A stretch of DNA of 64,000 nucleotides from Planctomycetota bacterium. Its GTDB lineage: Bacteria; Planctomycetota; Phycisphaerae; Phycisphaerales; SM1A02. Below the pieces are notes generated by a model. It had not been told where the DNA came from. It did no database searches and saw nothing but the letters and a program-made list of their open reading frames with translations. The stretch covers positions 1 through 64,000 of the forward strand of contig QWPW01000008.1 of assembly GCA_003671025.1 (NCBI GenBank), given 5' to 3'. The position numbers and the translations under genes are program-made. Positions within the stretch are counted from its first letter, which is position 1. Each line of letters starts with the position of its first letter. Of this stretch, positions 8,517-18,674 are shown piece by piece.

Positions 8517-11507
8517 ATGCAATTTGAGCGTCCCATCTTCCTCTTGCTCGCGCTGCTGGTGCTGCCTGTGGTGTTGCTCGCGTGGCGAAGTCGAAACAGT
8601 GAAGAGCGCGGCAAATGGTGGTTGAGTTTGATTCTGCGGGCGATGGTGGTGTGCTTGCTCACACTCGCGTTGGCGCAACCGTCATGGGTGCGCCGCGGCG
8701 AAGCGCTCACCACGGCATTCGTGCTCGACCGCAGTCGTTCGATTCCTGTGCCGCTGCTCAAGCAGTCGCGCGACTTCGCGCAGGCACTCATCGAAGGCAA
8801 GCAAGATCCTGAAGATCGCGTGGCCGCGGTGAGCGTCGGACGCGATGCGGAGATTCTTTCGCAACCCGATACGCGCTCGATCGTTCCCGACGAAGAACAC
8901 GCGGGCAGTCGCGATGCGAGCAATCTCGCGGCGGGTTTGCGGCAGGCGCTTTCGATTCTTCCGCCCGATACCGCCAAACGCATCGTGCTCATTTCCGACG
9001 GCAACGAAAACGTGGGCAACGCGCTCGCCGAAGCAGAAGTCGCGCGCGCCAACGGAATTCCTATCGATGTCGTGCCCATCGAATACGAAGCGCCCAACGA
9101 AGTCGTCTTCGAGAATCTCAAAGCACCAACGCGCGCACGTCCTGGTCAAACCGCGGACTTGCGTTTGCTGTTGCGCAGTCAACGCGCCGCGCGCGGCACG
9201 GTATTTTTGCGCGAGAGCGGCCGCGCGATTGATCTCGATAGTGAAGCGGCGGGCGATGGACTCGCAGTTGATCTCGAGCCAGGCGCGCGCACGATTTCGA
9301 TTCCGTATCTTCTCGAAGGCGCAGGCACGCGACGATTCGAAGCGGTGTTCGAGCCCGCCGACGACGCGCAAGATGCGGTGCTGGAAAACAATCGCGCCAC
9401 GGCCATTACCTTCATCGATGGCACGGGATTGATCTTGGTCATCGACGCCGAGGGCGCAGAAGCAAGCGCGCCGCTGGTCAACGCGCTGCGCAGCAGTGAA
9501 CTCGAAGTGGTTGTGGAAACACCCGAAGCGTTGGCGCAAGGCGGCGGCTATCTCTCGGGCTTCGACTCGATTGTGTTGGTCAACATTCCGCGCTGGTCCA
9601 TCGACGGCGAGACCGATCGATTGCTGCGCGCGTATGTCCATGATCTTGGCGGAGGACTGCTCGTCGTTGGCGGCGATCAAAGTTTTGGCGCGGGTGGTTG
9701 GATCGATTCCGAAGTCGCGTCGGTGCTGCCAGTGAAACTCGATCCGCCCGCGACGCGACAAATGGTGCGCGGCGGATTGGCACTCATCGTGCACTCCTGC
9801 GAAATGCCGCAAGGAAACTACTGGGCGCAGCAAGTTTCCATCGCGGCGATCGAAGCGCTCACGCGACTTGACCTCATCGGCATCATCACGTTTGTCAGCG
9901 GACCAACCTGGGCGCACACGCTGCAAGAAGCGGGGGACAAGAGTCGCGCCATCGCGGCGGCGCGCGCGATGGTGGTCGGTGACATGTTCGACTTTGATGG
10001 CGCCGTGGACATGGCGGTGACGGCGTTGCTCAACTCCAAAGCGGGTCAGCGACACATCATCATCGTCTCTGATGGCGACCCTTCGCCGCCGAGTCAAGCG
10101 ACGATGGCCAAGGCGCTCGCGGCGAAAGTCACCATCACTACGGTCATGGTGTCGGGTCACGGCACGGCGCAGGACTACGTGAACATGAAGTACACCGCCG
10201 AGACTTCGGGCGGACGTTTCTATGAAGTGACGAACCCGAAATCGCTGCCCAAGATTTTCACCAAAGAGGCGTCGGTGGTTTCGCGTTCGCTGTTGGTTGA
10301 AGGCGAGTTTCAACCGGTGATTTCTCCCAGCGTGACTGGACCGTTGCGCGCAATCACGGGAGTTCCGGGGCTTTCAGGCTATGTGCTGACCATGCCGCGC
10401 GGCGGATTGTCGCAAGTCGAAATCAGCAACAGCACTGCCGAAGGCGTCGATCCGATTTACGCGTACTGGAATCATGGACTCGGCCGCTGCATCGCGTTCA
10501 CCTCCGACGCGGGAACGCGTTGGACTAAGAGTTGGACTGCGTGGGGCGAGTATCGCGCGTTCTGGGAGCAGTCGGTGCGTTGGCTGCTTCGTCCGCCAGC
10601 GCCGAACAACGCGCAAGTGCGCACGCGCGTGGAAGGCGAACTCGCCATCGTCGATCTTGAAGCGAGCGACGCGAGTGGCGGATTCGCCAACGGCCTCGAG
10701 CCCACCGCGATGGCAGTCGAACCTGATGGCAGCACGCGCGCGCTCAACACGGTGCAAGTTGGACCGGGTCGTTGGCGGGTTGAGTTTCCTGTCACCCAAG
10801 CGGGTTCGTATCTGGTGAGTTTCAGTCTCGGTTCAATTGGAGGCGAACGCAGCGCTTCGGTGCAAGCATCAGTGAGCGTTCCCTATCCCAAAGAATTTCG
10901 CACCGTGCGCGACAATCGCGCGCTGCTGGAACAGATCGCAGAGAAGACCGGCGGACGCGTGCTGAGCATGAGCAACCCTGCGGGCATCGATGCGTTCTTG
11001 CGCGAAGGTCTTCCTGTTCCACAAAGCGCGCGACGCATGTGGGATTTGATGGCGATCATCGCGGCGGCGTTGTTCTTGTGTGATGTCGCGGTGCGTCGAT
11101 TGGCCATTGATTGGAGTGGCGCGCGCAAAGCCGCCGCCGATGCAGTGGCACGGCGCGAGGTGGGCGATGGCTCCGTGCAAGCGTGGAAAAAAGCGCGCGC
11201 GAATGCGTCTTCGCAGCGAGTCGAATCCAACTCGACGCAAACCGCGCAAGCAGCGCGTGACGCGCAATCGATGCGCGACTCGTTGAGCAAGGGACCAGCG
11301 CTTGATGTGCGTGGTGAACTCAAAAGTGGCGGCGCGAGCAACGATGCGAAGAAATCTTCTTCGACAACCGACAGCGACGCGTCGAGTGATCCAAGCGGTG
11401 CGTCGCCCGCCGCGGAAGAAACCACGTCGCGTTTGTTGCGCGCGAAGCGTCGCGCGGGCGGTTCGCAAGAGCCCGATTCGCCTGATGGAGAAGATCGTGG
11501 CCGCTGA
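8517..11507 (+). CDS. VWA / glutamine amidotransferase-like large membrane protein
   Basis: N-terminal TM hairpin, VWA-like TTAFVLDRSRSIP, internal GGGLLVVGGDQSFGAGGW and RHIIIVSDGDPS, C-terminal TM; arrangement seen in MoxR/DUF58 clusters. Confidence 0.75.
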   Translation: MQFERPIFLLLALLVLPVVLLAWRSRNSEERGKWWLSLILRAMVVCLLTLALAQPSWVRRGEALTTAFVLDRSRSIPVPLLKQSRDFAQALIEGKQDPEDRVAAVSVGRDAEILSQPDTRSIVPDEEHAGSRDASNLAAGLRQALSILPPDTAKRIVLISDGNENVGNALAEAEVARANGIPIDVVPIEYEAPNEVVFENLKAPTRARPGQTADLRLLLRSQRAARGTVFLRESGRAIDLDSEAAGDGLAVDLEPGARTISIPYLLEGAGTRRFEAVFEPADDAQDAVLENNRATAITFIDGTGLILVIDAEGAEASAPLVNALRSSELEVVVETPEALAQGGGYLSGFDSIVLVNIPRWSIDGETDRLLRAYVHDLGGGLLVVGGDQSFGAGGWIDSEVASVLPVKLDPPATRQMVRGGLALIVHSCEMPQGNYWAQQVSIAAIEALTRLDLIGIITFVSGPTWAHTLQEAGDKSRAIAAARAMVVGDMFDFDGAVDMAVTALLNSKAGQRHIIIVSDGDPSPPSQATMAKALAAKVTITTVMVSGHGTAQDYVNMKYTAETSGGRFYEVTNPKSLPKIFTKEASVVSRSLLVEGEFQPVISPSVTGPLRAITGVPGLSGYVLTMPRGGLSQVEISNSTAEGVDPIYAYWNHGLGRCIAFTSDAGTRWTKSWTAWGEYRAFWEQSVRWLLRPPAPNNAQVRTRVEGELAIVDLEASDASGGFANGLEPTAMAVEPDGSTRALNTVQVGPGRWRVEFPVTQAGSYLVSFSLGSIGGERSASVQASVSVPYPKEFRTVRDNRALLEQIAEKTGGRVLSMSNPAGIDAFLREGLPVPQSARRMWDLMAIIAAALFLCDVAVRRLAIDWSGARKAAADAVARREVGDGSVQAWKKARANASSQRVESNSTQTAQAARDAQSMRDSLSKGPALDVRGELKSGGASNDAKKSSSTTDSDASSDPSGASPAAEETTSRLLRAKRRAGGSQEPDSPDGEDRGR

Positions 11508-12675
11508 TCCTGCGTCGACGAACCCGTCTTCTCTTGGCGCGCAAGGCGCACTCGGCGCGCTCAACGACGAAGTCGCGCAGCTCGATCACGCAGGCATCGA
11601 TGACGTGGCGCAAGCGCGCCGCCGATGCGAAGCGTTTCGTCGCGTGTTCACCAAGCTCCGCACCGAAGTCGGACGCACACTCGTTGGCCAACAAGAAGTC
11701 GTCGACCTCACATTGGTCACGCTCTTCGCCAACGGACATCTCCTCCTCGAAGGCGTGCCTGGCTTAGGCAAGACGCTGCTGGTGCGCACACTCGCGGCAG
11801 CGACGGGGTTAGGGTTTTCCCGCATTCAATTCACGCCCGACGTGATGCCTGCAGACATCACCGGCACAAACATCTTGGTGGACAACGAGGCGACCAATCG
11901 ACGCGAGATTGGTTTTCGTCGCGGGCCAATCTTCGCCGAGTTGGTGTTGGCCGACGAAATCAATCGCGCGAGCCCGAAGACGCAATCGGCGCTGCTCGAG
12001 GCGATGCAAGAACGCGCCGTGACCGTGGGCGGCGAAACGCGCGCGCTCGGTCGGCCGTTCCTCGTGATGGCCACCCAGAATCCCATCGAACAAGAGGGCA
12101 CGTATCCGCTGCCCGAAGCGCAACTCGATCGATTTCTGCTCAAGGTCGATGTGCCGCAACCTGATCGCGAAACGCTGCGCACGATCCTCGAGCGCACCAC
12201 CGTCGCCGACATGGTGCTGCCCGCGCAAGTGGTCGATGCGGCCACGATCATCGCCGCGCAGAAACTCGCGCGGCGCATCCCGATGGCCAGCGAAGTGCAA
12301 GATTGGATCGTGCGCTTGATCTTGGCCACCCATCCCGATGGCGAGTATTCCACGCCGGAAATCAGTCGCCTCATTCGCATCGGCGCCAGCCCGCGCGCCG
12401 CGCAATCGATCGCCACCTGTGCGCGGGTGGTCGCGCTGATGGCGGGGCGATACGCGGTCTCGTTCGAAGACGTGCGCAAAGTCGCGCGTTCGGCGCTGCG
12501 TCACCGCATTCATCGTTCGTTCGAGGCTGAAGCCGACGGAATCAGCAACGACGAAATTGCGCGGCGCATTGTTCGCACCACGCCCACCGAGTTTCACGCG
12601 CGCACCAGTCAGGCGCGTGTGAGTGCGCGCGATGCTCATGCACCCAACAGCAGCCCGCGTGGGAGCATGAAGTGA
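11485..12675 (+). CDS. MoxR-family AAA ATPase
   Basis: LVGQQEVVDLTLVTLFANGHLLLEGVPGLGKTLLVRTLA, FAELVLADEINRASPKTQSALLEAMQERAVT, MATQNPIEQEGTYPLPEAQLDRF; start MEKIVAADP at 11485. Confidence 0.93.
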   Translation: MEKIVAADPASTNPSSLGAQGALGALNDEVAQLDHAGIDDVAQARRRCEAFRRVFTKLRTEVGRTLVGQQEVVDLTLVTLFANGHLLLEGVPGLGKTLLVRTLAAATGLGFSRIQFTPDVMPADITGTNILVDNEATNRREIGFRRGPIFAELVLADEINRASPKTQSALLEAMQERAVTVGGETRALGRPFLVMATQNPIEQEGTYPLPEAQLDRFLLKVDVPQPDRETLRTILERTTVADMVLPAQVVDAATIIAAQKLARRIPMASEVQDWIVRLILATHPDGEYSTPEISRLIRIGASPRAAQSIATCARVVALMAGRYAVSFEDVRKVARSALRHRIHRSFEAEADGISNDEIARRIVRTTPTEFHARTSQARVSARDAHAPNSSPRGSMK

Positions 12676-13589
12676 TGGAAGTGCGACCACTGCGCAAACT
12701 CGATGAGTTGCTCGACTCCAAGTTGATGGCCAAGCTCGACGCCATCGATGTGATGAGTCGCAAGATCTTTTCCGGAAAGCTGCAAGGCGAGCGTCGTTCC
12801 AAGCGTCGCGGCCAGAGCGTTGAGTTCGCTGACTTTCGTCCCTACTCCCACGGCGACGATTTGCGTTTCGTGGACTGGAACATCTACGGCCGCCTCGATC
12901 GACTCTTCCTCAAGATGTTTCTCGAAGAAGAAGATCTCTCATTGGTCATAGCCATCGACACCAGCGCGTCGATGCGCGCGGGAAATCCCGATGCCTTTGA
13001 TTACGCGCGTCGCGTGGCCATGGCGCTCGCCTATGTCGGACTGGTTAATCAACACCGCGTGTCGCTGGTGGGATTTTCGCAAGGTCGCATCGAACGCGCG
13101 ACCAACATTCGCGGTCGTCGCAAAGCATCCGACGTTGCGCAGTGGTTGCTCAAACTCGAACCCAGCGGCGTATCGGGATTCGAAGAAGCGATGCGCGTCA
13201 TCGGCACGTCGCGCAGCGGTCGCGGCGTGATGGTGATGCTCTCTGACTTTCTCTTTCCCGAGGGTTTCGAAAAGGGATTGGCCATGGTCGCGGGCCGCGG
13301 CTTCGACATGTTCGCGCTGCAGATTTTGGCGCCGCAAGTTGCGGATCCTTCGCGCGAAGGCGGAATCACCGGCGACGTGTTGCTCGTCGACAGCGAGACT
13401 GGACTCGAAACCGAAGTGACAGTGACGCCTGAGTTGTTGCGCCTCTATCGCGATCGACTCGATCGTCTGTGCGGAGCACTGCGCGGCTACTGCACGCGCC
13501 GCGACATCGTGCACATGGTGGTCGAGAGTTCGACGCCAGTGGAAACGCTGATGCTCGAGTATCTCCGTCGACGAGGGTTGCTGCGATGA
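12675..13589 (+). CDS. DUF58 domain-containing protein
   Basis: SGKLQGERRSKRRGQSVEFADFRPYSHGDDLRFVDWNIYGRLDRLFLKMFLEEEDLSLVIAIDTSASM; start ATG 12675 (GTG 12672 also possible). Confidence 0.92.
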   Translation: MEVRPLRKLDELLDSKLMAKLDAIDVMSRKIFSGKLQGERRSKRRGQSVEFADFRPYSHGDDLRFVDWNIYGRLDRLFLKMFLEEEDLSLVIAIDTSASMRAGNPDAFDYARRVAMALAYVGLVNQHRVSLVGFSQGRIERATNIRGRRKASDVAQWLLKLEPSGVSGFEEAMRVIGTSRSGRGVMVMLSDFLFPEGFEKGLAMVAGRGFDMFALQILAPQVADPSREGGITGDVLLVDSETGLETEVTVTPELLRLYRDRLDRLCGALRGYCTRRDIVHMVVESSTPVETLMLEYLRRRGLLR

Positions 13590-15721
13590 ATCACGTCGCA
13601 TCACTCTTGGTCGCAACGATGAGCACGAGCATTGATGCGTCGCTCAACCAAAGTCTCGCGTTGCTTTCACCCACCCTCGCAATGACCTGGGTCACACCCG
13701 TGGCGGGAGCGATCTTGGGCGCTTCGGTGTTGGCGCCGCTGATTGCGTTGTGGTTTCTCAAACTCCGTCGCAAACGTCGCGTGGTGTCGAGCACCTTGTT
13801 GTGGTCACGTTCGCTCGCGGATTTGCGCGCCAACGCGCCGTTTCAACGACTGCGCATGAGTTGGCTGCTACTGCTGCAAATCCTCGCGGTGTGCGCAATC
13901 GCATTCGCGTTGGCCCAACCCGAAGCGGAGGGCTTCGGCAGTTCCGGCGGACGACATGTCATTCTCATTGATCGCTCCGCGAGCATGAATGCGATCGAAG
14001 GCGACGCGACGACGGATGCGAGCAGCGACGCAAGCACGACCAGCAACGCAACTGAAGACCCCACACGCTCGCGACTCGCGTTAGCCAAAGTTGCCGCGAA
14101 GGCGCGCGTTGATGAGTTGCTCGGCGGCGGTTGGTTTTCCGCGCGCGCATCCGATGTCATGGTGGTGACCTTTGGCGCACGCGCGGAGATTCGTGCGCCC
14201 TTCACCGATTCGGTGGCCACGCTGCACAGCGCCATCGATGCGATCACGCCTACCGACGAAGCAACCGCGCTCGCCGAAGCGCTCGAACTTTCGCGCGCCT
14301 TCACCACCAACGATCGTCCCGATGAAACCGCCACTGCGCTGCGCGAAGCACCGCCGACCATCGAATTGTTTTCTGATGGACGCCTCAACGATCTCGACAA
14401 GCTCGCGATGCGCGAAGGTGAAGACATCGTCTATCACCGCGTTGGTTCCGCGTCACGCAATCTCGCCGTTGCCGCGATCAGCGCCGAGCGCCCGCCGGAC
14501 TCGCAGAACCAAATCCAAGTGTTCGCCGCAGTGGTGAATCCCACAATGGTCCCAGCGCGCGCCACCCTGCACCTCGCCGTCGACGGCACGGTGCGTGCGA
14601 TGACTCCCGCGCCCATCGAGATTCCCGCAGGAATCGAACTCGACGGCGAGTTCATCGCGGGACGCACGCAAGTGGTATTTCGTCCCATCGAACAGCCCAA
14701 CAACGCATCGATCGAAGTCGCGATTATCGAAGATGACGCGCTGCGCGTCGATGACTCCGCAGTCGTCGTCGTCGCGCCAGCGAAACAACTCGCAGTGCTC
14801 CATGTCGGTGCGGGCGGATTTCTCGTGCGCACGCTGCTCGAAGGATTGCCCATCGCGCGCTTCGCCTCGGTCACGCTCGGTGAATACGAAGCGCTCATCG
14901 AGAGCGGCACCACCAACACATGGGACGTGGTTGTGCTCGATGGCGTCGCGCCGAAAGCACTGCCATCTGGCCGCTACTTCGCCATCGGCGTCGTGCCTCC
15001 CATCGATGGGCTTACTGCATTTGGAAATCACAGCGACGTCTATCCGCGCTTGGTGCGCGACGAGCATCCGCTGTTTCGCCAAGCGGGACTCGATGAGTTG
15101 TTCGTCTCCAAGAGCATCGCCGTGCAAGCGGATCGCCGCTTTCAAACGCTCGCCGACAGCGCGCAAGGCGGACTGATCCTCACGCTCGATCGATCGGATC
15201 TCCATCTGGTGTTGGTCGCGTTTGATCCGCTCGATTCCAATTGGCCGTTCCAACGTTCGTTCGTGAATTTCTTCGCCAACGCGATCGACTACCTCGGCCG
15301 CGCGGGCGACGCAGTGACGGGGCGCACGCTCACGCCGGGCGACGCCATTGCGGCGCGACTTCCCGCGGGCAGTCGCGATGGTGTGCTCACGCTTCCTGAT
15401 GGCGCGACCACGTCGGTGACGATTGCTCCCGATGGCAGCGCGTCATGGGGACCAGTGCTGCGCGCGGGTTTGTATCGCTTGGGCTATCTCGTCGCCGGGC
15501 GTGATGCACGCGAGACGCTTCTCATCGCGGTGAACATCACCGATCCCGCGGAGAGCCGCATCGAACCGCGCGCCGAATTAGATTTTGGCACGAGCACCGT
15601 TCAAGGCGTCGACGTCGCCGTCTCGCGCCGCGGCGCACTGTGGCCGTGGGTGCTCGCTCTGGGTCTGCTGCTGGTACTCACCGAATGGTGGTACTACCAA
15701 CGACAGATTCGGCTGGGGTGA
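13586..15721 (+). CDS. BatA-like VWA domain membrane protein
   Basis: ATGA overlap with DUF58 gene; PLIALWFLKLRRKRRVVSSTLLWSRSLADLRANAPFQRLR and HVILIDRSASM; C-terminal TM. Confidence 0.85.
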   Translation: MNHVASLLVATMSTSIDASLNQSLALLSPTLAMTWVTPVAGAILGASVLAPLIALWFLKLRRKRRVVSSTLLWSRSLADLRANAPFQRLRMSWLLLLQILAVCAIAFALAQPEAEGFGSSGGRHVILIDRSASMNAIEGDATTDASSDASTTSNATEDPTRSRLALAKVAAKARVDELLGGGWFSARASDVMVVTFGARAEIRAPFTDSVATLHSAIDAITPTDEATALAEALELSRAFTTNDRPDETATALREAPPTIELFSDGRLNDLDKLAMREGEDIVYHRVGSASRNLAVAAISAERPPDSQNQIQVFAAVVNPTMVPARATLHLAVDGTVRAMTPAPIEIPAGIELDGEFIAGRTQVVFRPIEQPNNASIEVAIIEDDALRVDDSAVVVVAPAKQLAVLHVGAGGFLVRTLLEGLPIARFASVTLGEYEALIESGTTNTWDVVVLDGVAPKALPSGRYFAIGVVPPIDGLTAFGNHSDVYPRLVRDEHPLFRQAGLDELFVSKSIAVQADRRFQTLADSAQGGLILTLDRSDLHLVLVAFDPLDSNWPFQRSFVNFFANAIDYLGRAGDAVTGRTLTPGDAIAARLPAGSRDGVLTLPDGATTSVTIAPDGSASWGPVLRAGLYRLGYLVAGRDARETLLIAVNITDPAESRIEPRAELDFGTSTVQGVDVAVSRRGALWPWVLALGLLLVLTEWWYYQRQIRLG

Positions 15722-15938
15722 CGCGCGGGTTGATCAGCCGTGTGCGAGGGTTCCATGGGGCAACGCTCGGCCAACGCGCGTCACATGTCGTGGACATCAC
15801 CCGCGTGGTCTACGCCGCGGACGAGTGAAACCGCACGCCGACCGCGTGCGCGACGCGCCTTGATGGTGTCAAGGCTCGGGTTCCCGTCTTTGCCGAGCGC
15901 CTTATCGAGGCTCACTCGGCTCTCATCACTCTCATCAC

Positions 15939-17843
15939 TCACCCGCGCTTCGCTTCAATCGTCGCCCATCGGGTGTACAGCCGCGTCACTTCGGCGTGCG
16001 CCGTGGCGAGCACCTCGCATGCTTTCGCGTACGCCGCGTGATCGGCGAGCAACTTGGGGTCGTTGATTTGTGCTTCCAAGTCGGCGGCTTTTGCTTCGGC
16101 GGTGGAGATTGATTTCTCCATGTTGTCGCTTTCGCGTTGCTCGTTGTAGGAAAGTTTTTTCTTGGGCGCGTTGCTACTCGGAGTGCTCGCGGCCTTGGCC
16201 ACCGTCACTGCGATTGGTTTCGCGCTGGGTTTCGTGGCAGGAGTGGCCGCGCGCGCAATCGGCGTGGCGACGTGATTCTCAAACTCATGCAACACGCGCA
16301 GCGCTTGCGGCAAACTGGCAACGACGCGCGGCACTCCGTCGGGCGCGCCGAGGACCACGATGCGTGAAGCGAGACGACTGAGCATCGCGCGATCATGGGT
16401 GACGAGTAGCGTCGCGCCGGCGAATCCTTCGACGGCGTCTTCGAGCACTTCGAGTGTGGGGATGTCGAGATCGTTCGTCGGTTCGTCGAGGACCAAGATG
16501 TCGGCGGGATCGAGCATCATGCGTGCGACGTGCGCGCGTGCGAGTTCGCCGCCAGAGAGCATCGAAACTTGTTGCAGCAGTTGTTCGTCGCGGAACAAAA
16601 ATCGGCGGCTCCACGCGGTGACGTGCATCTCGACATCGCGAAAGCGCACCTTGTCGCCAAAGGGCGCGATCGCTTCGCTGAGCAATGTGCCCACCGGAAA
16701 CTCGCTTCGTGTTTGCGTCATCGATGCCACGCGAGGCGCGGGATCGGCGCGCTTGACAGTGCCCACATCAGGCGCGAGTTCACCCAACAACACACGCAGC
16801 ATCGTGGTCTTGCCCGAACCGTTGGGGCCCATGAGTCCGATGCATTCGCCGGGCACAACTTCGATATCGAAATCTTGGAACAGTCGACGGCCACCCATCG
16901 ACTTGGCCACGCCTGTGGCGACCAGCAATTTGCGCGTTTTTCGGCCGCTGGCGTTGAAATCAAGACCAGCACTGGTGGGTGCCGCGGCGGCGTTGCGTGA
17001 TGCGATCGACGAAAGTTCATCGCGGCGCTCGGAGCTCTCTTCGATGCGCCCCTTGGCTTTGGTGCGACGCGCCTTCGCGCCGCGCAACAACCATCGCGTG
17101 TCTTCACGCACTTCGTTCGCCAGCGACGCTTCGGCGCGCGCTTGCATCTGAAGAAACTCGCCGCGACGGCGACGAAACTCGGTGTAGTTTCCATCGACCG
17201 AAAGTGTGCCTTCGGGATACGCGCGCGAAAGTTCGACGATGCGCGTGGCGCAGTTCTCGAGGAACACTCGATCATGGGTGACGAAGATCACTGCGCGTGC
17301 GCGCAAGTCCTGACTACCGCGCAGCAGGAACTCTTCCAACCACTCGAGTCCTTCGACGTCGAGATGGTTGGTCGGCTCATCGAGATAGAGAATGTCGGGA
17401 GTTCCACCAGCAGACGCCAATGCGCATGCGATGGAGAGTCGTTTCTTCCAACCACCGGAAAGACTCTCGGCCACTTGATCCATGCGCGCGTCGTCGAAAC
17501 CAACTTTGCCCAGCACGACTGCGGCGAGAACTTCGGCCTCATGAATATCGCCATGAACACTCGCGCAACCCATCGCCGCCGAGGCGCACGCGGCGCGCGG
17601 AGTGATGCCCGCACCGAAGTCATCGCGCTGCGGAACATAGACCGTGACGGTTCCACGTGGCGCGCGAATGAGTCCGTCATCGGGCTCTTCACGCGAGGCC
17701 AGCATGCGTAACAGCGTCGACTTGCCCGAGCCGTTTGGCCCGATCATGCCGATGCGTTCGCCCTCATCGATCGAGAGGCACACTCCAGAGAAAAGTTCGC
17801 GTAAACCGTGGGATTTCGAGAGATCACGAGCAGTTAGCAACAC
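15939..17843 (-). CDS. ABC-F family ATP-binding protein (Uup-like)
   Basis: Two Walker A (GPNGSGKSTLLRM, GPNGSGKTTMLRV), two signature motifs (LSGGWKKRLSIACAL, LSGGELARAHVARMML), DEPTNHLD/DEPTNDLD; GTG start at 17843. Confidence 0.9.
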   Translation of the reverse strand: MLLTARDLSKSHGLRELFSGVCLSIDEGERIGMIGPNGSGKSTLLRMLASREEPDDGLIRAPRGTVTVYVPQRDDFGAGITPRAACASAAMGCASVHGDIHEAEVLAAVVLGKVGFDDARMDQVAESLSGGWKKRLSIACALASAGGTPDILYLDEPTNHLDVEGLEWLEEFLLRGSQDLRARAVIFVTHDRVFLENCATRIVELSRAYPEGTLSVDGNYTEFRRRRGEFLQMQARAEASLANEVREDTRWLLRGAKARRTKAKGRIEESSERRDELSSIASRNAAAAPTSAGLDFNASGRKTRKLLVATGVAKSMGGRRLFQDFDIEVVPGECIGLMGPNGSGKTTMLRVLLGELAPDVGTVKRADPAPRVASMTQTRSEFPVGTLLSEAIAPFGDKVRFRDVEMHVTAWSRRFLFRDEQLLQQVSMLSGGELARAHVARMMLDPADILVLDEPTNDLDIPTLEVLEDAVEGFAGATLLVTHDRAMLSRLASRIVVLGAPDGVPRVVASLPQALRVLHEFENHVATPIARAATPATKPSAKPIAVTVAKAASTPSSNAPKKKLSYNEQRESDNMEKSISTAEAKAADLEAQINDPKLLADHAAYAKACEVLATAHAEVTRLYTRWATIEAKRG

Positions 17844-18517
17844 GAAACAACTCCGACTGTCCCGACGTGATCGGGTACAAAAATTTCTGCAGTAGTCTTG
17901 GCCAGCACTTCTTCGACAGAGACACCGGGCGCGAGTTCTTTGAGCACGAAGCGATGATGACTTGGATTGGACTTGTCCATCTCGAGCACGCACAGTTCGG
18001 TGATCACCATGTCAATACAACGGCGACCGGTGAGCGGAAGCGTGCACTGGGGAATGATCTTCGACTCGCCGCGTTTGTTCGCGTGTTCCATCATCACCAC
18101 CACGCGCTTCACGCCCGCGACCAGATCCATCGCGCCGCCCATGCCTTTGACGAGTTTGCCGGGGATCATCCAGTTGGCGATGTCGCCCTCTTGCGAAACT
18201 TCCATGGCGCCGAGGATGGCGAGATCAATGTGTCCGCCGCGAATCATCGCGAAACTGTCGGCGCTGGAAAAGTACGAATGCCCTGCGACTCCGGTCACCG
18301 TTTGCTTGCCCGCGTTGATGAGATCGGCGTCGACTTCATCGTCGTAAGGAAATGGTCCCATGCCCAGTAAGCCGTTTTCGGATTGCAGCCATACGGTCAT
18401 CCCTGAGGGGACATAGTTGGCGACCAGGGTGGGCATTCCGATCCCGAGGTTTACATAGAAACCATCGCGGAGTTCTTGCGCGGCGCGTTGCGCAATTTGA
18501 GTTCGATCGAGCGGCAT
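17834..18517 (-). CDS. scoB: 3-oxoacid CoA-transferase subunit B
   Basis: GFYVNLGIGMPTLVANYVP, LQSENGLLGMGPFP, GGHIDLAILGAMEVSQEGDIANWMIPGKLVKGMGGAMDLVAGVKRVVVMMEH. Confidence 0.9.
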   Translation of the reverse strand: MPLDRTQIAQRAAQELRDGFYVNLGIGMPTLVANYVPSGMTVWLQSENGLLGMGPFPYDDEVDADLINAGKQTVTGVAGHSYFSSADSFAMIRGGHIDLAILGAMEVSQEGDIANWMIPGKLVKGMGGAMDLVAGVKRVVVMMEHANKRGESKIIPQCTLPLTGRRCIDMVITELCVLEMDKSNPSHHRFVLKELAPGVSVEEVLAKTTAEIFVPDHVGTVGVVSCC

Positions 18518-18674
18518 AGGGCGCGAATGATAGACGAATGCAGCATGACCAATGCTGATTGCGGTGAGGTCGCACCCGCGAGCGATGAATGTCCCGATTG
18601 GTCGTCAGAGGGATTACCGCGACGAGTCGATGTTCGTGTGGACAGCGATGCTCCTTCGCTATCCTGCGCCGAGA

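Noticed and set aside
8682-10313. 543-aa minus-strand ORF
   Set aside because: Shadow ORF antisense to the VWA gene; no recognisable domain; long antisense ORFs are expected from the strong GC3 codon bias here
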